A stretch of DNA of 6,137 nucleotides, taken from NCBI GenBank assembly GCA_937960785.1, contig CALGOZ010000154.1:1-6137 (forward strand), in the 5' to 3' direction. The translations under genes were made by a program, and so were the position numbers. Shown here one piece after another: positions 1 to 5,988 of this stretch. This DNA comes from an uncultured Pseudogracilibacillus sp. Lineage in GTDB: Bacteria; Bacillota; Bacilli; Bacillales; Amphibacillaceae. The notes under the pieces are model-generated. The model worked only from the letters and a program-made list of their open reading frames with translations. It did no database searches and had not been told where the DNA came from. The stretch's first letter is position 1. The number at the start of each line of letters is the position of its first letter.

Positions 1-66
1 CCTGTTTACAGCAAAAGCACCTACTGTATACGAAATTTGAAAATCTTAAATTCTGGTTACAGTAGC
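1..66 (+). repeat. 51-bp tandem repeat, left-edge copies (one near-complete unit plus a decaying one)
   Basis: One unit runs from G4 to 54 and the next begins at G55, exactly 51 bp later, but loses similarity after about 12-15 bases. The first unit carries GTTTACAG (4-11), 12 bases, then CTGTATAC (24-31), followed by an AT-rich tail. It is in the same orientation as the array at the right edge and closely similar to it. The array is cut by the window edge, so the copy number is unknown. Confidence 0.85.
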
Positions 67-108
67 CGACAAACCTTAACCTATAATAGCTCGTACATCA
101 GCAACTAA
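1..108 (+). CDS. possible 3' end of a 17-residue-repeat protein (partial)
   Basis: Reading from base 1, the + strand is open for 35 codons to a TAA at 106-108. The translation starts PVYSKSTYCIRNLKILNS and ends in TYNSSYISN. The first 17 residues match the peptide repeat encoded in the same phase at the right edge (consensus VYSKxTYCIQNFKKINS). The other two + frames of this unit or of its relatives meet stops (TGA at 38-40 in the second), so this is the only frame open in all regular copies. The tail after residue 18 is no longer a clean repeat and partly matches, in antisense, the end of the neighbouring macro gene. The gene would converge on the macro gene, 11 bp away. I do not recognise the protein, and a non-coding minisatellite that happens to be open remains a real alternative. 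Confidence 0.3.
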   Translation, partial: PVYSKSTYCIRNLKILNSGYSSRQTLTYNSSYISN

Positions 109-119
109 CAATACCAACC

Positions 120-572
120 TTATAACGGCTCGTACAAATGAACCGTCACATCTGCAAGACCTGCAAAGGCTTCCTCAGTAAGCTTACGAACATCCTCCCA
201 CTGTAAACCACCAACACCACAGCCAAGCGGCGGAATTGCAATCGACTTAATTTCCTTTTCTTTTACAACACGGACAAGGTCTTCCAATCCAGCTTCGATA
301 TCGCTTAACTTCGATTTATCTGTCCAATGTTCGAGGGTCGGAAAGTTAACGATATATTTTTTTCCAACTTCAGCCTCTACAGGAACGACATGCATTTTCC
401 CAAGTTTTACTTCACCTTGCTGACAGGCTTTTTTATACTTATCAAACATTTCAGGGAACTTCTCCTTAAACTGCTTGGCAATTCCTGCTCCCATTACGCC
501 GACAGTATTTACCGCATTCACTAGAGCTTCAGCTTCATCTTCAAGCAAGTTACCCTTTTTATATACAATCAT
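120..572 (-). CDS. stand-alone DarG-type macro domain protein (ADP-ribosyl hydrolase family)
   Basis: This is a 150-residue single macro domain with no other module. Macro domains bind ADP-ribose; the DarG/TARG1-like branch removes ADP-ribose from DNA bases or acidic side chains, probably in the cytoplasm here. Visible signatures (numbered from the chosen Met) are GNLLE (7-11), NAVNTVGVMGAGIA (19-32, ribose/diphosphate loop), NFPT (76-79), and IPPLGCGVGGLQW (113-125, second phosphate loop). The order and wording match the N-terminal domain of the antitoxin DarG. DarG's C-terminal toxin-binding domain is absent and no DarT toxin gene lies upstream. Residue 80, where DarG has its catalytic Lys (NFPTK), is Leu (codon CTC). 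I chose the ATG at 572 because GGAGG at 584-580 is 7 nt away; the ATG at 578 lies only 1 nt from it. The gene follows the transporter on the same strand after an 80-bp gap and may share its transcript. Fold assignment is firm; activity is not. Confidence 0.9.
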   Translation of the reverse strand: MIVYKKGNLLEDEAEALVNAVNTVGVMGAGIAKQFKEKFPEMFDKYKKACQQGEVKLGKMHVVPVEAEVGKKYIVNFPTLEHWTDKSKLSDIEAGLEDLVRVVKEKEIKSIAIPPLGCGVGGLQWEDVRKLTEEAFAGLADVTVHLYEPL

Positions 573-579
573 CTTCATT

Positions 580-584
580 CCTCC
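580..584 (-). promoter_or_regulatory. ribosome binding site deciding the macro gene start
   Basis: The minus strand reads AAGGAGGA directly before ATG(578)-AAG-ATG(572). The GGAGG core sits 1 nt from the first ATG and 7 nt from the second, so the second is the likely start. Confidence 0.75.
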
Positions 585-651
585 TTGTTTGTATTTTTAT
601 CGTAAAATTAACTTAATCCAAACAAATGAAACAAACGTACACATATAAAAA

Positions 652-1542
652 TTAACGCCCTATCCGTTCCCGACGCCGAGGACGAATCGTTAAGACGACG
701 ATTCCTAACATTAATAAAATAACCCCGAACCACGCCGACATATTTAAATATTCTCCAACGATGACAACGCCTAGTACCGCTGCAGTGAAAGGTTCCGCCA
801 ACGATAACGTCGTCGCAGCTGAAGAAGGAATATACTTCAAACCATTCACAAATAACAAATAGCCGAGCGCTGTCGTTACGATCCCGATGTACAATACAGC
901 TAAAATCCCCGACTTCGTAAGTAAACCTTCACTGCTAAAGTTGAAGAAAAACGGTAGCAACACAAACGCACTAATCGTAAAGACGACCGCAATCGCCTCA
1001 ATCGTATCAATCTTTTCTAACACTTTCTTATTTAAAAACGTATACGTCGCGAATAAAAAGCCCGCACCAAAAGCAAACATAATCCCTAACGGATCGATAA
1101 TGACGAGCTCCTTATTAAAGAAAAGTAGCATACTCCCGATAATCGCCAGCGTCGTTGCAATAAACCATTGACGATTCGGCGGAGTTCGTAAAATAATCCA
1201 TTCCATAAGTCCGGAAAAAACCGGAGCACTTCCAATCGATACGACCGTTCCGACCGCCACTCCCGTCAACCGAACAGAAGAGAAGAAACAAAATTGGAAA
1301 AGCGCAAGAGCAAGCGCCACAATTACAATATATTTTAACGGCCAACGTGAAGGATTAATTTTTCCTAGAAATAATAAAACGAGTAAAAGAACAAAACCAC
1401 CAACGGTTAGCCGCATCGTCGCGACGATAAACGGATCGACCGTCTCTGGAATAAACGTTTGTGCCGTTCCTGTCGTTCCCCATAAAATTGCACCACTTAG
1501 TACGAGTAAATACGCCATTCGTTCTGACAATTTGTGCCACAT
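652..1542 (-). CDS. EamA/DMT-family membrane transporter
   Basis: This is a 296-residue, highly hydrophobic protein of normal length for the drug/metabolite transporter superfamily, with two EamA repeats of five helices each. The first repeat opens with the typical SGAILWGTTGTAQ (16-28) and the R-L-T-x-G-G helix. The second begins at about residue 153 (GIMFAFGAGFLFATYTF) and ends in a helix before a basic cytoplasmic tail (RPRRRERIGR). Members export or import amino acids, nucleosides, amines or other small metabolites across the cytoplasmic membrane; the substrate cannot be read from the sequence. The start is uncertain. AAAGG abuts the ATG at 1542 with no spacer, so TTG at 1530 or ATG at 1518 are possible; an in-frame stop just upstream excludes a longer form. 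The macro gene lies downstream on the same strand. No terminator is visible between them, which permits co-transcription. Confidence 0.93.
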   Translation of the reverse strand: MWHKLSERMAYLLVLSGAILWGTTGTAQTFIPETVDPFIVATMRLTVGGFVLLLVLLFLGKINPSRWPLKYIVIVALALALFQFCFFSSVRLTGVAVGTVVSIGSAPVFSGLMEWIILRTPPNRQWFIATTLAIIGSMLLFFNKELVIIDPLGIMFAFGAGFLFATYTFLNKKVLEKIDTIEAIAVVFTISAFVLLPFFFNFSSEGLLTKSGILAVLYIGIVTTALGYLLFVNGLKYIPSSAATTLSLAEPFTAAVLGVVIVGEYLNMSAWFGVILLMLGIVVLTIRPRRRERIGR

Positions 1543-1641
1543 CCTTTACAAGTCTAATAATCAATAAAGTAGATGACAATTAGTCATTTAAAAGGTAAAA
1601 AAATAAAATTTACTGCATTTAAAACTACATCGAATAAGAAA

Positions 1642-1680
1642 TCCTTTATATTCCTAGTATATAACTATGACTATAAAGGA
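1642..1680. promoter_or_regulatory. 39-nt nested inverted repeat (possible operator or leader hairpin)
   Basis: TCCTTTATA (1642-1650) is perfectly complementary to TATAAAGGA (1672-1680). Inside, TAGT (1655-1658) pairs with ACTA (1664-1667) across the 5-base loop ATATA, leaving a 4x4 internal loop. There is no T-run on either side, so it is not a normal terminator. It lies about 100 nt upstream of the transporter start and about 230 nt upstream of the small + strand gene. It could be a protein-binding dyad or a structure in the transporter leader. Confidence 0.5.
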
Positions 1681-1721
1681 CCGTTTATATTTAGAATACA
1701 CTAATTTATAATTTTGGTAAA

Positions 1722-1754
1722 TTAATTATTGTAAACTCTTTCAATAATCGTTAA
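1722..1754. repeat. imperfect inverted repeat
   Basis: ATTATTG (1725-1731) and CAATAAT (1742-1748) form a perfect 7-bp dyad around a 10-base loop. Flanking TTAA on each side extends it past a two-base CG bulge (1749-1750). It is very AT-rich, so chance is possible. Confidence 0.35.
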
Positions 1755-1849
1755 TTATCTCTTCTCAATACGATAAAAAGTTGCCTGCATCCTGCTTAAC
1801 TATTACACTATACGTAAACGAAATTTAATAAAAACGCGGTGCTTCGTTC

Positions 1850-1868
1850 CGAATAACTGAAGTTATCG
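1850..1868. promoter_or_regulatory. short palindrome upstream of the small + strand gene
   Basis: ATAACT (1853-1858) and AGTTAT (1861-1866) form a perfect dyad around GA. CG at 1850-1851 and 1867-1868 extends it with one bulged A. It ends 28 bases before the ribosome binding site of the small gene, where an operator or a leader hairpin could sit. Confidence 0.35.
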
Positions 1869-1896
1869 AAAAAGGACGAATGACTATTATACGAAT

Positions 1897-1900
1897 GGAG
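1897..1900 (+). promoter_or_regulatory. ribosome binding site of the small protein gene
   Basis: GGAG sits 7 nt before the ATG at 1908 and 10 nt before the ATG at 1911. It lies only 4 nt from the in-frame TTG at 1905, which is therefore an unlikely start. Confidence 0.6.
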
Positions 1901-1907
1901 ATGATTG

Positions 1908-2096
1908 ATGATGTTAAGTAAAGAGGATCAAGAATTTTTGCGTCGCCTTAATGCTGAAACGGATGCTAGGCTGAAAGCGAAAGGCATTGACCTTGAAAAA
2001 GTGAGAAGAGAATACTCTCCTGAAGATAAATTCACAACGAAAAAAGGCGATTTTAAAATTATCGACCCTAAAACTGGGAAGGTTGTCATTGAATAA
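1908..2096 (+). CDS. small charged hypothetical protein, 62 aa
   Basis: I do not recognise this protein. It is soluble-looking with no membrane segment, signal peptide or cysteine. The first half (MMLSKEDQEFLRRLNAETDA onward) is highly charged and helix-like. A middle stretch reads REYSPEDKFTTKKGDFKI, and the C-terminus IIDPKTGKVVIE looks like a beta hairpin. It is very likely a real gene: it has an RBS (GGAG, 1897-1900) at good distance, no internal stops, and an intrinsic terminator starting on its own stop codon. The ATG at 1908 is preferred over the TTG at 1905 because of RBS spacing; ATG 1911 is also possible. It is monocistronic, divergent from the transporter and convergent with ubiB, so context gives no functional hint. 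It is probably one of the many short conserved Bacillaceae proteins of unknown role. Confidence 0.75.
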   Translation: MMLSKEDQEFLRRLNAETDARLKAKGIDLEKVRREYSPEDKFTTKKGDFKIIDPKTGKVVIE

Positions 2097-2135
2097 AAGC
2101 ATCCATTGAATAGAAATTAGTCGGGTGCTTTTTTT
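2096..2135 (+). terminator. intrinsic terminator of the small protein gene
   Basis: AAAGCATCC (2096-2104) pairs with GGGTGCTTT (2123-2131), with one G-T pair, around an 18-base loop, and a seven-T run covers 2129-2135. It starts on the last base of the stop codon. Confidence 0.8.
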
Positions 2136-2152
2136 ATATACTTTTTTGTTAA

Positions 2153-2180
2153 CACAGCCTTTGTAGCTGTGGTTTTTTTT
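2153..2180 (+). terminator. second, back-up intrinsic terminator
   Basis: CACAGC (2153-2158) and GCTGTG (2166-2171) form a perfect stem with a 7-base loop, followed by G and eight Ts (2173-2180). It lies 17 bases past the first terminator. The T-run is on one side only, so it serves the + strand and not the convergent ubiB. Confidence 0.75.
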
Positions 2181-2386
2181 ATGCTCTAAACTAGCTTATC
2201 CCGTTACAAAGTTCAAAATTAACCATCAAATCAAACAAAAGGGGGGCAATGACAAATTTCGATGAATAAAATCGATATGAACTACTGAGTACACACTCTT
2301 TACTTAAAATAAATCTTTAGCCCTGCACAGGCCGAATCCTAAAAGTATTTACAAAATCCCCCCTCACGACGTACAAGGTATGATTG
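2181..2386. other. non-coding gap downstream of ubiB
   Basis: No gene is seen here. No convincing minus-strand terminator for ubiB is visible. There are only short dyads, such as TCGAT/ATCGA around GAATAAA (2259-2275) and a G6 run (2241-2246) complementary to a C6 run (2358-2363) 111 bases away. Confidence 0.5.
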
Positions 2387-4060
2387 TCACATCCGACCGG
2401 AGCGAATAATAATAAATACCATAAACAAAAAGAGTAAGGTTGCAATAACGAAGCCAATTTCAATCACTGGAATTTCCCAAATTAAAGGTACTTCACCTAC
2501 AAGAGAGGCACCGATAATTAAACCAGCCATTAAAATACTAAAAGCAAGCAAAATTATACTAAAGGAGATTCTATTTGCAATCCGGTCTAATTTATTTAAA
2601 ATATAACGACTCTCGAAAATATTAATATCAAACTGTAACTTCCCCCGTTTCATCGATGATGCAATATCTTTTATGTCTCGAGGAAGTTCGGAAATTATTT
2701 TTATATTATCAACCACTGTGCGTAACGACTTTCGCCCGAGGGTAAACGGGTTGTACCGTTTAAAGAATAATCTTCTCCCATACGGCTCGATTGCATCCAT
2801 AATACTAATTTCTGGGTCTAAATTTTCTAAGACTGACTCTAACGTTAAAATCGCTTTTCCTAATACTGCGATATCATTCGGTATGTCGATTCGATGCTCA
2901 TATGAAAGATTAAAAATTTCAAGAATTACAGATCCTAAACTAATTTGTTGTAAAGGGACATCGTAATATTTCACTAACATCGCATCGATATCCCGACGCA
3001 ACTCACTCATATTGTCAACCCGATTGAGCAATCCCCAATCACGGAATGTCTGAATCATGCCTTCGGTGTCTCCGGATTGTAAATTAATAATAACGGAAGA
3101 GAAGTGATACTTTAAGTCATCACTCAAATGACCAACCATCCCAAAATCTAAAAATGCCACTCGATCTCCCGGAAGGACATAAATATTACCAGGATGAGGA
3201 TCCCCATGGAAAAAGCCTTCCTCCAATATTTGATATAGCATCGCATCAGCAATATGCCCTGCAATCTGTTTCGTATTATATCCTTTCTCTTCTAGTTCAT
3301 CGCATTTACTTACTTTTATCCCGTTTATCATCTCCATCGTAAGGACGTAACGAGTCGTATAATCCCAATAAATTTTCGGAATATGAATGTACGGATCGTC
3401 GACAAATTGACTAGCAATCCGATCCGCATTTCGCCCTTCTAACAAATAATCGAGTTCATTTTTTAACGAATAGGAAAACTCCTCTATAATATCCCTTATC
3501 CGATACGTCCGAGCCCATTCGACCCGCTCCTCTAAAATCCGTGCAAGATTTTGTAATATTTCTAAATCCGTTACGACAATCTCTTCTATATCGGGACGTT
3601 GAACTTTAATGGCTACTTTTTCTCCTGAGGGGAGTGTTGCAACGTGGACTTGCCCGATTGATGCCGTCGCTAACGGTTCGATAGAAAATGTAGCAAATAA
3701 TTCATCAATCGAGCCGTCCAATTCTCCCTCGATAATCTCCCTTACCTTTTCATAAGGAAACGACTGTACATCGTCTTGTAATTTTTCCAATTCAACTGCG
3801 ATTAATTCTGGAACGATATCACGCCTAGAACTTGCAATTTGCCCCAACTTAATAAACGTCGGACCAAGACTTTGTAACGCCTCGCGTAATTTAACTCCGA
3901 TATCGGTTAAGTTTTCTTCAGCGTAGGCTTTTTGATCCCGGCGTTTTTTTATCCGATCTGTTAAGCCAAGGCGAAATAATATATGACTAAAACCATTTTT
4001 TATAAACGTATTTATTATTTCTTGATAACGCCGGTGATGTCGTACTCGATTTTGTAACAT
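2387..4060 (-). CDS. ABC1/UbiB (AarF/ADCK) family atypical kinase, membrane-anchored
   Basis: At 557 residues this is full length for the UbiB family, whose members (UbiB, ADCK3/COQ8) are membrane-bound atypical kinase-like ATPases supporting isoprenoid quinone or other isoprenoid lipid metabolism. In a Bacillaceae host, which makes menaquinone, the exact role is unknown. All family hallmarks are present: KLGQ (KxGQ motif, 71-74), TASIGQVH (nucleotide loop, 132-139), the VAIK lysine K152, NELDYLLEGRNA with the ExD pair E202/D204, HGDPHPGN (285-292, catalytic loop with D287 and N292) and DFG (305-307). Two C-terminal hydrophobic helices at about 499-521 and 533-554 form the membrane anchor. 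GGAGG at 4072-4068, 7 nt before ATG 4060, fixes the start. It lies 43 bp downstream of the nitrilase gene on the same strand, probably in one operon. No catalytic residue is missing, so an active protein is expected. Confidence 0.95.
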   Translation of the reverse strand: MLQNRVRHHRRYQEIINTFIKNGFSHILFRLGLTDRIKKRRDQKAYAEENLTDIGVKLREALQSLGPTFIKLGQIASSRRDIVPELIAVELEKLQDDVQSFPYEKVREIIEGELDGSIDELFATFSIEPLATASIGQVHVATLPSGEKVAIKVQRPDIEEIVVTDLEILQNLARILEERVEWARTYRIRDIIEEFSYSLKNELDYLLEGRNADRIASQFVDDPYIHIPKIYWDYTTRYVLTMEMINGIKVSKCDELEEKGYNTKQIAGHIADAMLYQILEEGFFHGDPHPGNIYVLPGDRVAFLDFGMVGHLSDDLKYHFSSVIINLQSGDTEGMIQTFRDWGLLNRVDNMSELRRDIDAMLVKYYDVPLQQISLGSVILEIFNLSYEHRIDIPNDIAVLGKAILTLESVLENLDPEISIMDAIEPYGRRLFFKRYNPFTLGRKSLRTVVDNIKIISELPRDIKDIASSMKRGKLQFDINIFESRYILNKLDRIANRISFSIILLAFSILMAGLIIGASLVGEVPLIWEIPVIEIGFVIATLLFLFMVFIIIRSGRM

Positions 4061-4103
4061 CGTAAAGCCTCCATTTTATTCGCTTATTTATCAGTTGTTT
4101 TAA

Positions 4104-5054
4104 TTATTCTTCCCAGCGAAAGCCTTCCTTCTTATCCCGATGAACGATTAACTCAAATACATCCGGCCGAGAATAATGACCAACAGGGTCGAAATCATAA
4201 CGAGCTTCGAGGAGCTTTTCTAATGCTAAATCCGCATAAATAACTTTTTCTTCACCAAGGACTGGTTCAACTATCCAATTACCAAGCGGACCGACGACAC
4301 AACTACCACCCCGCGATAACTCTTCTGGTAACTGTTTGAAAGATTGGCGAGCTTGGATATCGGCTGGATAATCGCTTTTCGTTGAATATTGGTTACACGA
4401 TAACACAAAACAACGCCCTTCTAAAGCGATATGTCGCATCGTACTAAACCAGGTATCCCGGGCATCGGCGGTCGGTGCAATATAGATGTCGATTCCTTGG
4501 GCATACATCGCTGTACGTGCTAATGGCATATAATTTTCCCAACAAATAAGGGCCCCAATTCGACCAAAAGGTGTATCAAAAACCGGTAACGTACTTCCGT
4601 CTCCTTCACTCCAAATAAGTCGCTCCGAGCCAGTTGGTTTTAATTTACGATGTTTTCCTAGCAATATACCTTCCGGACTAAAAAAGAGCACCGTACAATA
4701 AAGCGTGCCACTAAGTTCGCGGTCTTTTTCAATCACACCGATTACTACATAAACCCCGGCATCTTTTGCTGCTTCAGCAATTCGGTCCGTATCTTCGCTA
4801 GGCACGACGACGCTTTCCTTCGCATAACGAGCAAAATCTTTACGCCCCACATCCGAACGCGAACCGACAACCGCACCAAAGTCCATTCCCCGTGGATACG
4901 CTGGGATAAAAGCTTCCGGAAACACGACGAGATCGGCTCCGTTTTCTTTCGCTTCTTTAATATAATGAACCGTACGCTCTAGAGTCTTTCCTCTATCCAA
5001 TACGACTGAACTTGCTTGAACAAGCGCAACACGGCACGATTCTTTTCCTGTCAT
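4104..5054 (-). CDS. nitrilase (carbon-nitrogen hydrolase superfamily)
   Basis: This 316-residue protein hydrolyses C-N bonds through a Cys thiol. It fits the true nitrilase branch (nitrile to carboxylate plus ammonia) better than amidases or cyanide dihydratase. The catalytic triad is visible: E47 in FPEAFIPAYPRG (45-56), K137 in GKHRKLKPTGSERLIW (133-148) and C171 in ICWENYMPLAR (170-180). The second conserved Glu is E144. KPT after the catalytic Lys and WENYMP after the Cys are nitrilase wording; Bacillus cyanide dihydratases have a different motif there (MRAS). The length is at the short end because the C-terminal extension of spiral-forming nitrilases is brief. It is cytoplasmic, with no signal peptide. 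The start at 5054 is supported by AAGGCGGTG, one mismatch from ideal, ending 6 nt upstream. UbiB follows 43 bp downstream. None of the usual Nit1C cluster partners (radical SAM, GNAT, AIR synthase) is present. The physiological substrate is unknown. Confidence 0.93.
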   Translation of the reverse strand: MTGKESCRVALVQASSVVLDRGKTLERTVHYIKEAKENGADLVVFPEAFIPAYPRGMDFGAVVGSRSDVGRKDFARYAKESVVVPSEDTDRIAEAAKDAGVYVVIGVIEKDRELSGTLYCTVLFFSPEGILLGKHRKLKPTGSERLIWSEGDGSTLPVFDTPFGRIGALICWENYMPLARTAMYAQGIDIYIAPTADARDTWFSTMRHIALEGRCFVLSCNQYSTKSDYPADIQARQSFKQLPEELSRGGSCVVGPLGNWIVEPVLGEEKVIYADLALEKLLEARYDFDPVGHYSRPDVFELIVHRDKKEGFRWEE

Positions 5055-5127
5055 TTAAGACACCGCCTTCATTTTCCAATCATATTTTATTCCGACTTTC
5101 TCATTCAAAATATTCTTACTTTAATCT

Positions 5128-5136
5128 ATTATAACA
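5128..5136 (-). promoter_or_regulatory. probable extended -10 promoter for nitrilase-ubiB
   Basis: The minus strand reads TGTTATAAT: a perfect TATAAT with the TG of an extended -10. It lies about 75 bases upstream of the nitrilase ATG. No good -35 box lies 17 bases further upstream, which is typical of extended -10 promoters. Confidence 0.5.
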
Positions 5137-5295
5137 ATATTTTCCTAAGTACACATCATACCCACTACCTAGCATCCTTTAACAGAAAGTTTTGGAGACT
5201 TTTCATTACAACGGAAGGGAAATTAGTGTAAACTTAACCTATAAAGGTAAACAGCCTTTGCAAATAGATACCGCCAGGAACTAAGGGGAGATTTT

Positions 5296-5710
5296 ATGCA
5301 GGGGGACATCACCATATCGTGCCCTTTGATATCGGCACATCCTTTAACACATATAGTAATGTCTCTTACATGAATGAGGCGAATTTTTTAACACAATTGA
5401 AAAGTTCCATAAGAAAAACACCTTACGAACTTGAAACTAAAACGTACGAACAACGAATTTGTACATTATCGTTACCTCTTGGATTAACTTGTCATATTAT
5501 GAAAAATGGAATCGGAGTTTTGTCATTCCAAATTCCGCTTTACAAATAGAACTTCCAGAACAAGTCATTAAAGCCGGCTTCCCAATCGATCTATACTACT
5601 GAAAAAAATCAGAGCAACAAGCAATATTAGAAGGGAAAATCCAAACATTTCACAAATTTTAGCCAGAAGATATTACGAGACTTTTAAATGAGATAAAAAA
5701 ACAAGAGTAA
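5296..5710 (+). pseudogene. decayed gene of about 138 codons, unrecognised family
   Basis: A gene start with RBS AAGGGGAG (5283-5290) and ATG 5296 leads into a broken frame. Adding one G to the G5 run at 5301-5305 restores MQGGHHHIVPFDIGTSF and joins the longest open segment (5319-5549, including YMNEANFLTQLKSSIRK and NGIGVLSFQIP). A second shift near 5530-5540 moves to another frame reading ALQIELPEQVIKAGFPIDLYY. That frame continues with protein-like sequence through TGA (5600-5602, probably former TGG) and TAG (5660-5662, probably former CAG) to TAA at 5708-5710, ending PEDITRLLNEIKKQE. A good terminator follows at once. Two frameshifts and two stops indicate true decay rather than one sequencing error. 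I do not recognise the family. It has no obvious membrane segment and looks like a cytosolic protein of mixed alpha/beta character. It is divergent from the nitrilase gene. Confidence 0.65.
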
Positions 5711-5722
5711 CCTAGTCAAACT

Positions 5723-5755
5723 GCTAGTGGCATTGTTTTTTCCACTAGCTTTTTT
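5723..5755 (+). terminator. intrinsic terminator of the decayed gene
   Basis: GCTAGTGG (5723-5730) and CCACTAGC (5742-5749) form a perfect 8-bp stem around an 11-base loop, followed by six Ts (5750-5755). It starts 12 bases after the final stop codon of the pseudogene and supports that region having once been a gene. Confidence 0.85.
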
Positions 5756-5905
5756 ATATAGTCTAGGATTACTAAAGCACCACAAAGCGATATCTTTTTA
5801 AAGCACATTTTTATTTCTCATTCACTTTGTTTATGACCTAATAAATTAGAAAAAGGAAAGTTTGGTTTAGAAAAGACGAATTTACTGCAGATAAACACTT
5901 TATAC
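5756..5905. other. non-coding stretch between terminator and repeat array
   Basis: This is AT-rich with no start codon and RBS leading into a useful frame. A weak echo of the repeat (ATTTACTGCAG followed by TTATAC) may be present from 5880, but it is too divergent to call. Confidence 0.4.
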
Positions 5906-5988
5906 ATTTATAGGAGCTTCAATTACTATATACGAAAGCTTTTTTCTGTTTATAATGGAATCGGATGCTGTATATGAAAATTTCCTTT
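5906..5988 (+). repeat. two degenerate, shortened units of the 51-bp repeat
   Basis: The unit at 5906-5947 (42 bp) reads IYRSFNYYIRKLFS in the repeat's peptide phase. The unit at 5948-5988 (41 bp) reads VYNGIGCCI, a TGA stop, then KF. Both keep the V/I-Y start, the Y/C-I core at residues 8-9 and a K plus L/F near the end, but lack the AT-rich tail of the regular units. The 41-bp length breaks phase with the next unit. Confidence 0.55.

Larger units (their letters stand above)
1543..1907. other. non-coding region between divergent genes, with dyads
   Basis: These 365 AT-rich bases separate the divergent transporter and small-protein genes and must hold both promoters. No credible coding frame is present. 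They hold a 39-nt hairpin (1642-1680), a second dyad (1722-1754) and a short palindrome near the + strand gene (1850-1868), listed separately. A weak + strand promoter match is TTGCCT (1782-1787), a 17-base spacer, then TACACT (1805-1810). No riboswitch or RNA gene was recognised. Confidence 0.6.

Noticed and set aside
1806..1832. Dispersed copy of the 51-bp repeat (CTATACGTAAACGAAATTT)
   Set aside because: Only short pieces match the left-edge unit and the GTTTACAG arm is missing; this is compatible with chance in AT-rich DNA.
2241..2363. G6 run and C6 run as a long-range hairpin, and GGGGGG-CA-ATG as a gene start
   Set aside because: The six-base runs are 111 bases apart with little flanking complementarity, and the frame from ATG 2249 stops after six codons.
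3154..3342. Open frame on the + strand inside the ubiB gene
   Set aside because: It lies antisense to the catalytic-loop region of a well-supported UbiB gene and has no protein-like features of its own.
4104..5054. Nit1C-type nitrilase cluster or cyanide dihydratase
   Set aside because: No Nit1C partner genes are adjacent, and the active-site wording (HRKLKPT, CWENYMP) differs from cyanide dihydratase.
5016..5231. 71-codon + strand frame overlapping the nitrilase start
   Set aside because: It overlaps the nitrilase start and its promoter, has a low-complexity translation and no RBS.
5247..5275. Repeat-like GTAAACAG...GATACC before the relic gene, plus a 12-mer CTTAACCTATAA shared with 75-86
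   Set aside because: Suggestive but low identity and gapped; it cannot be told from chance without comparing other genomic copies.
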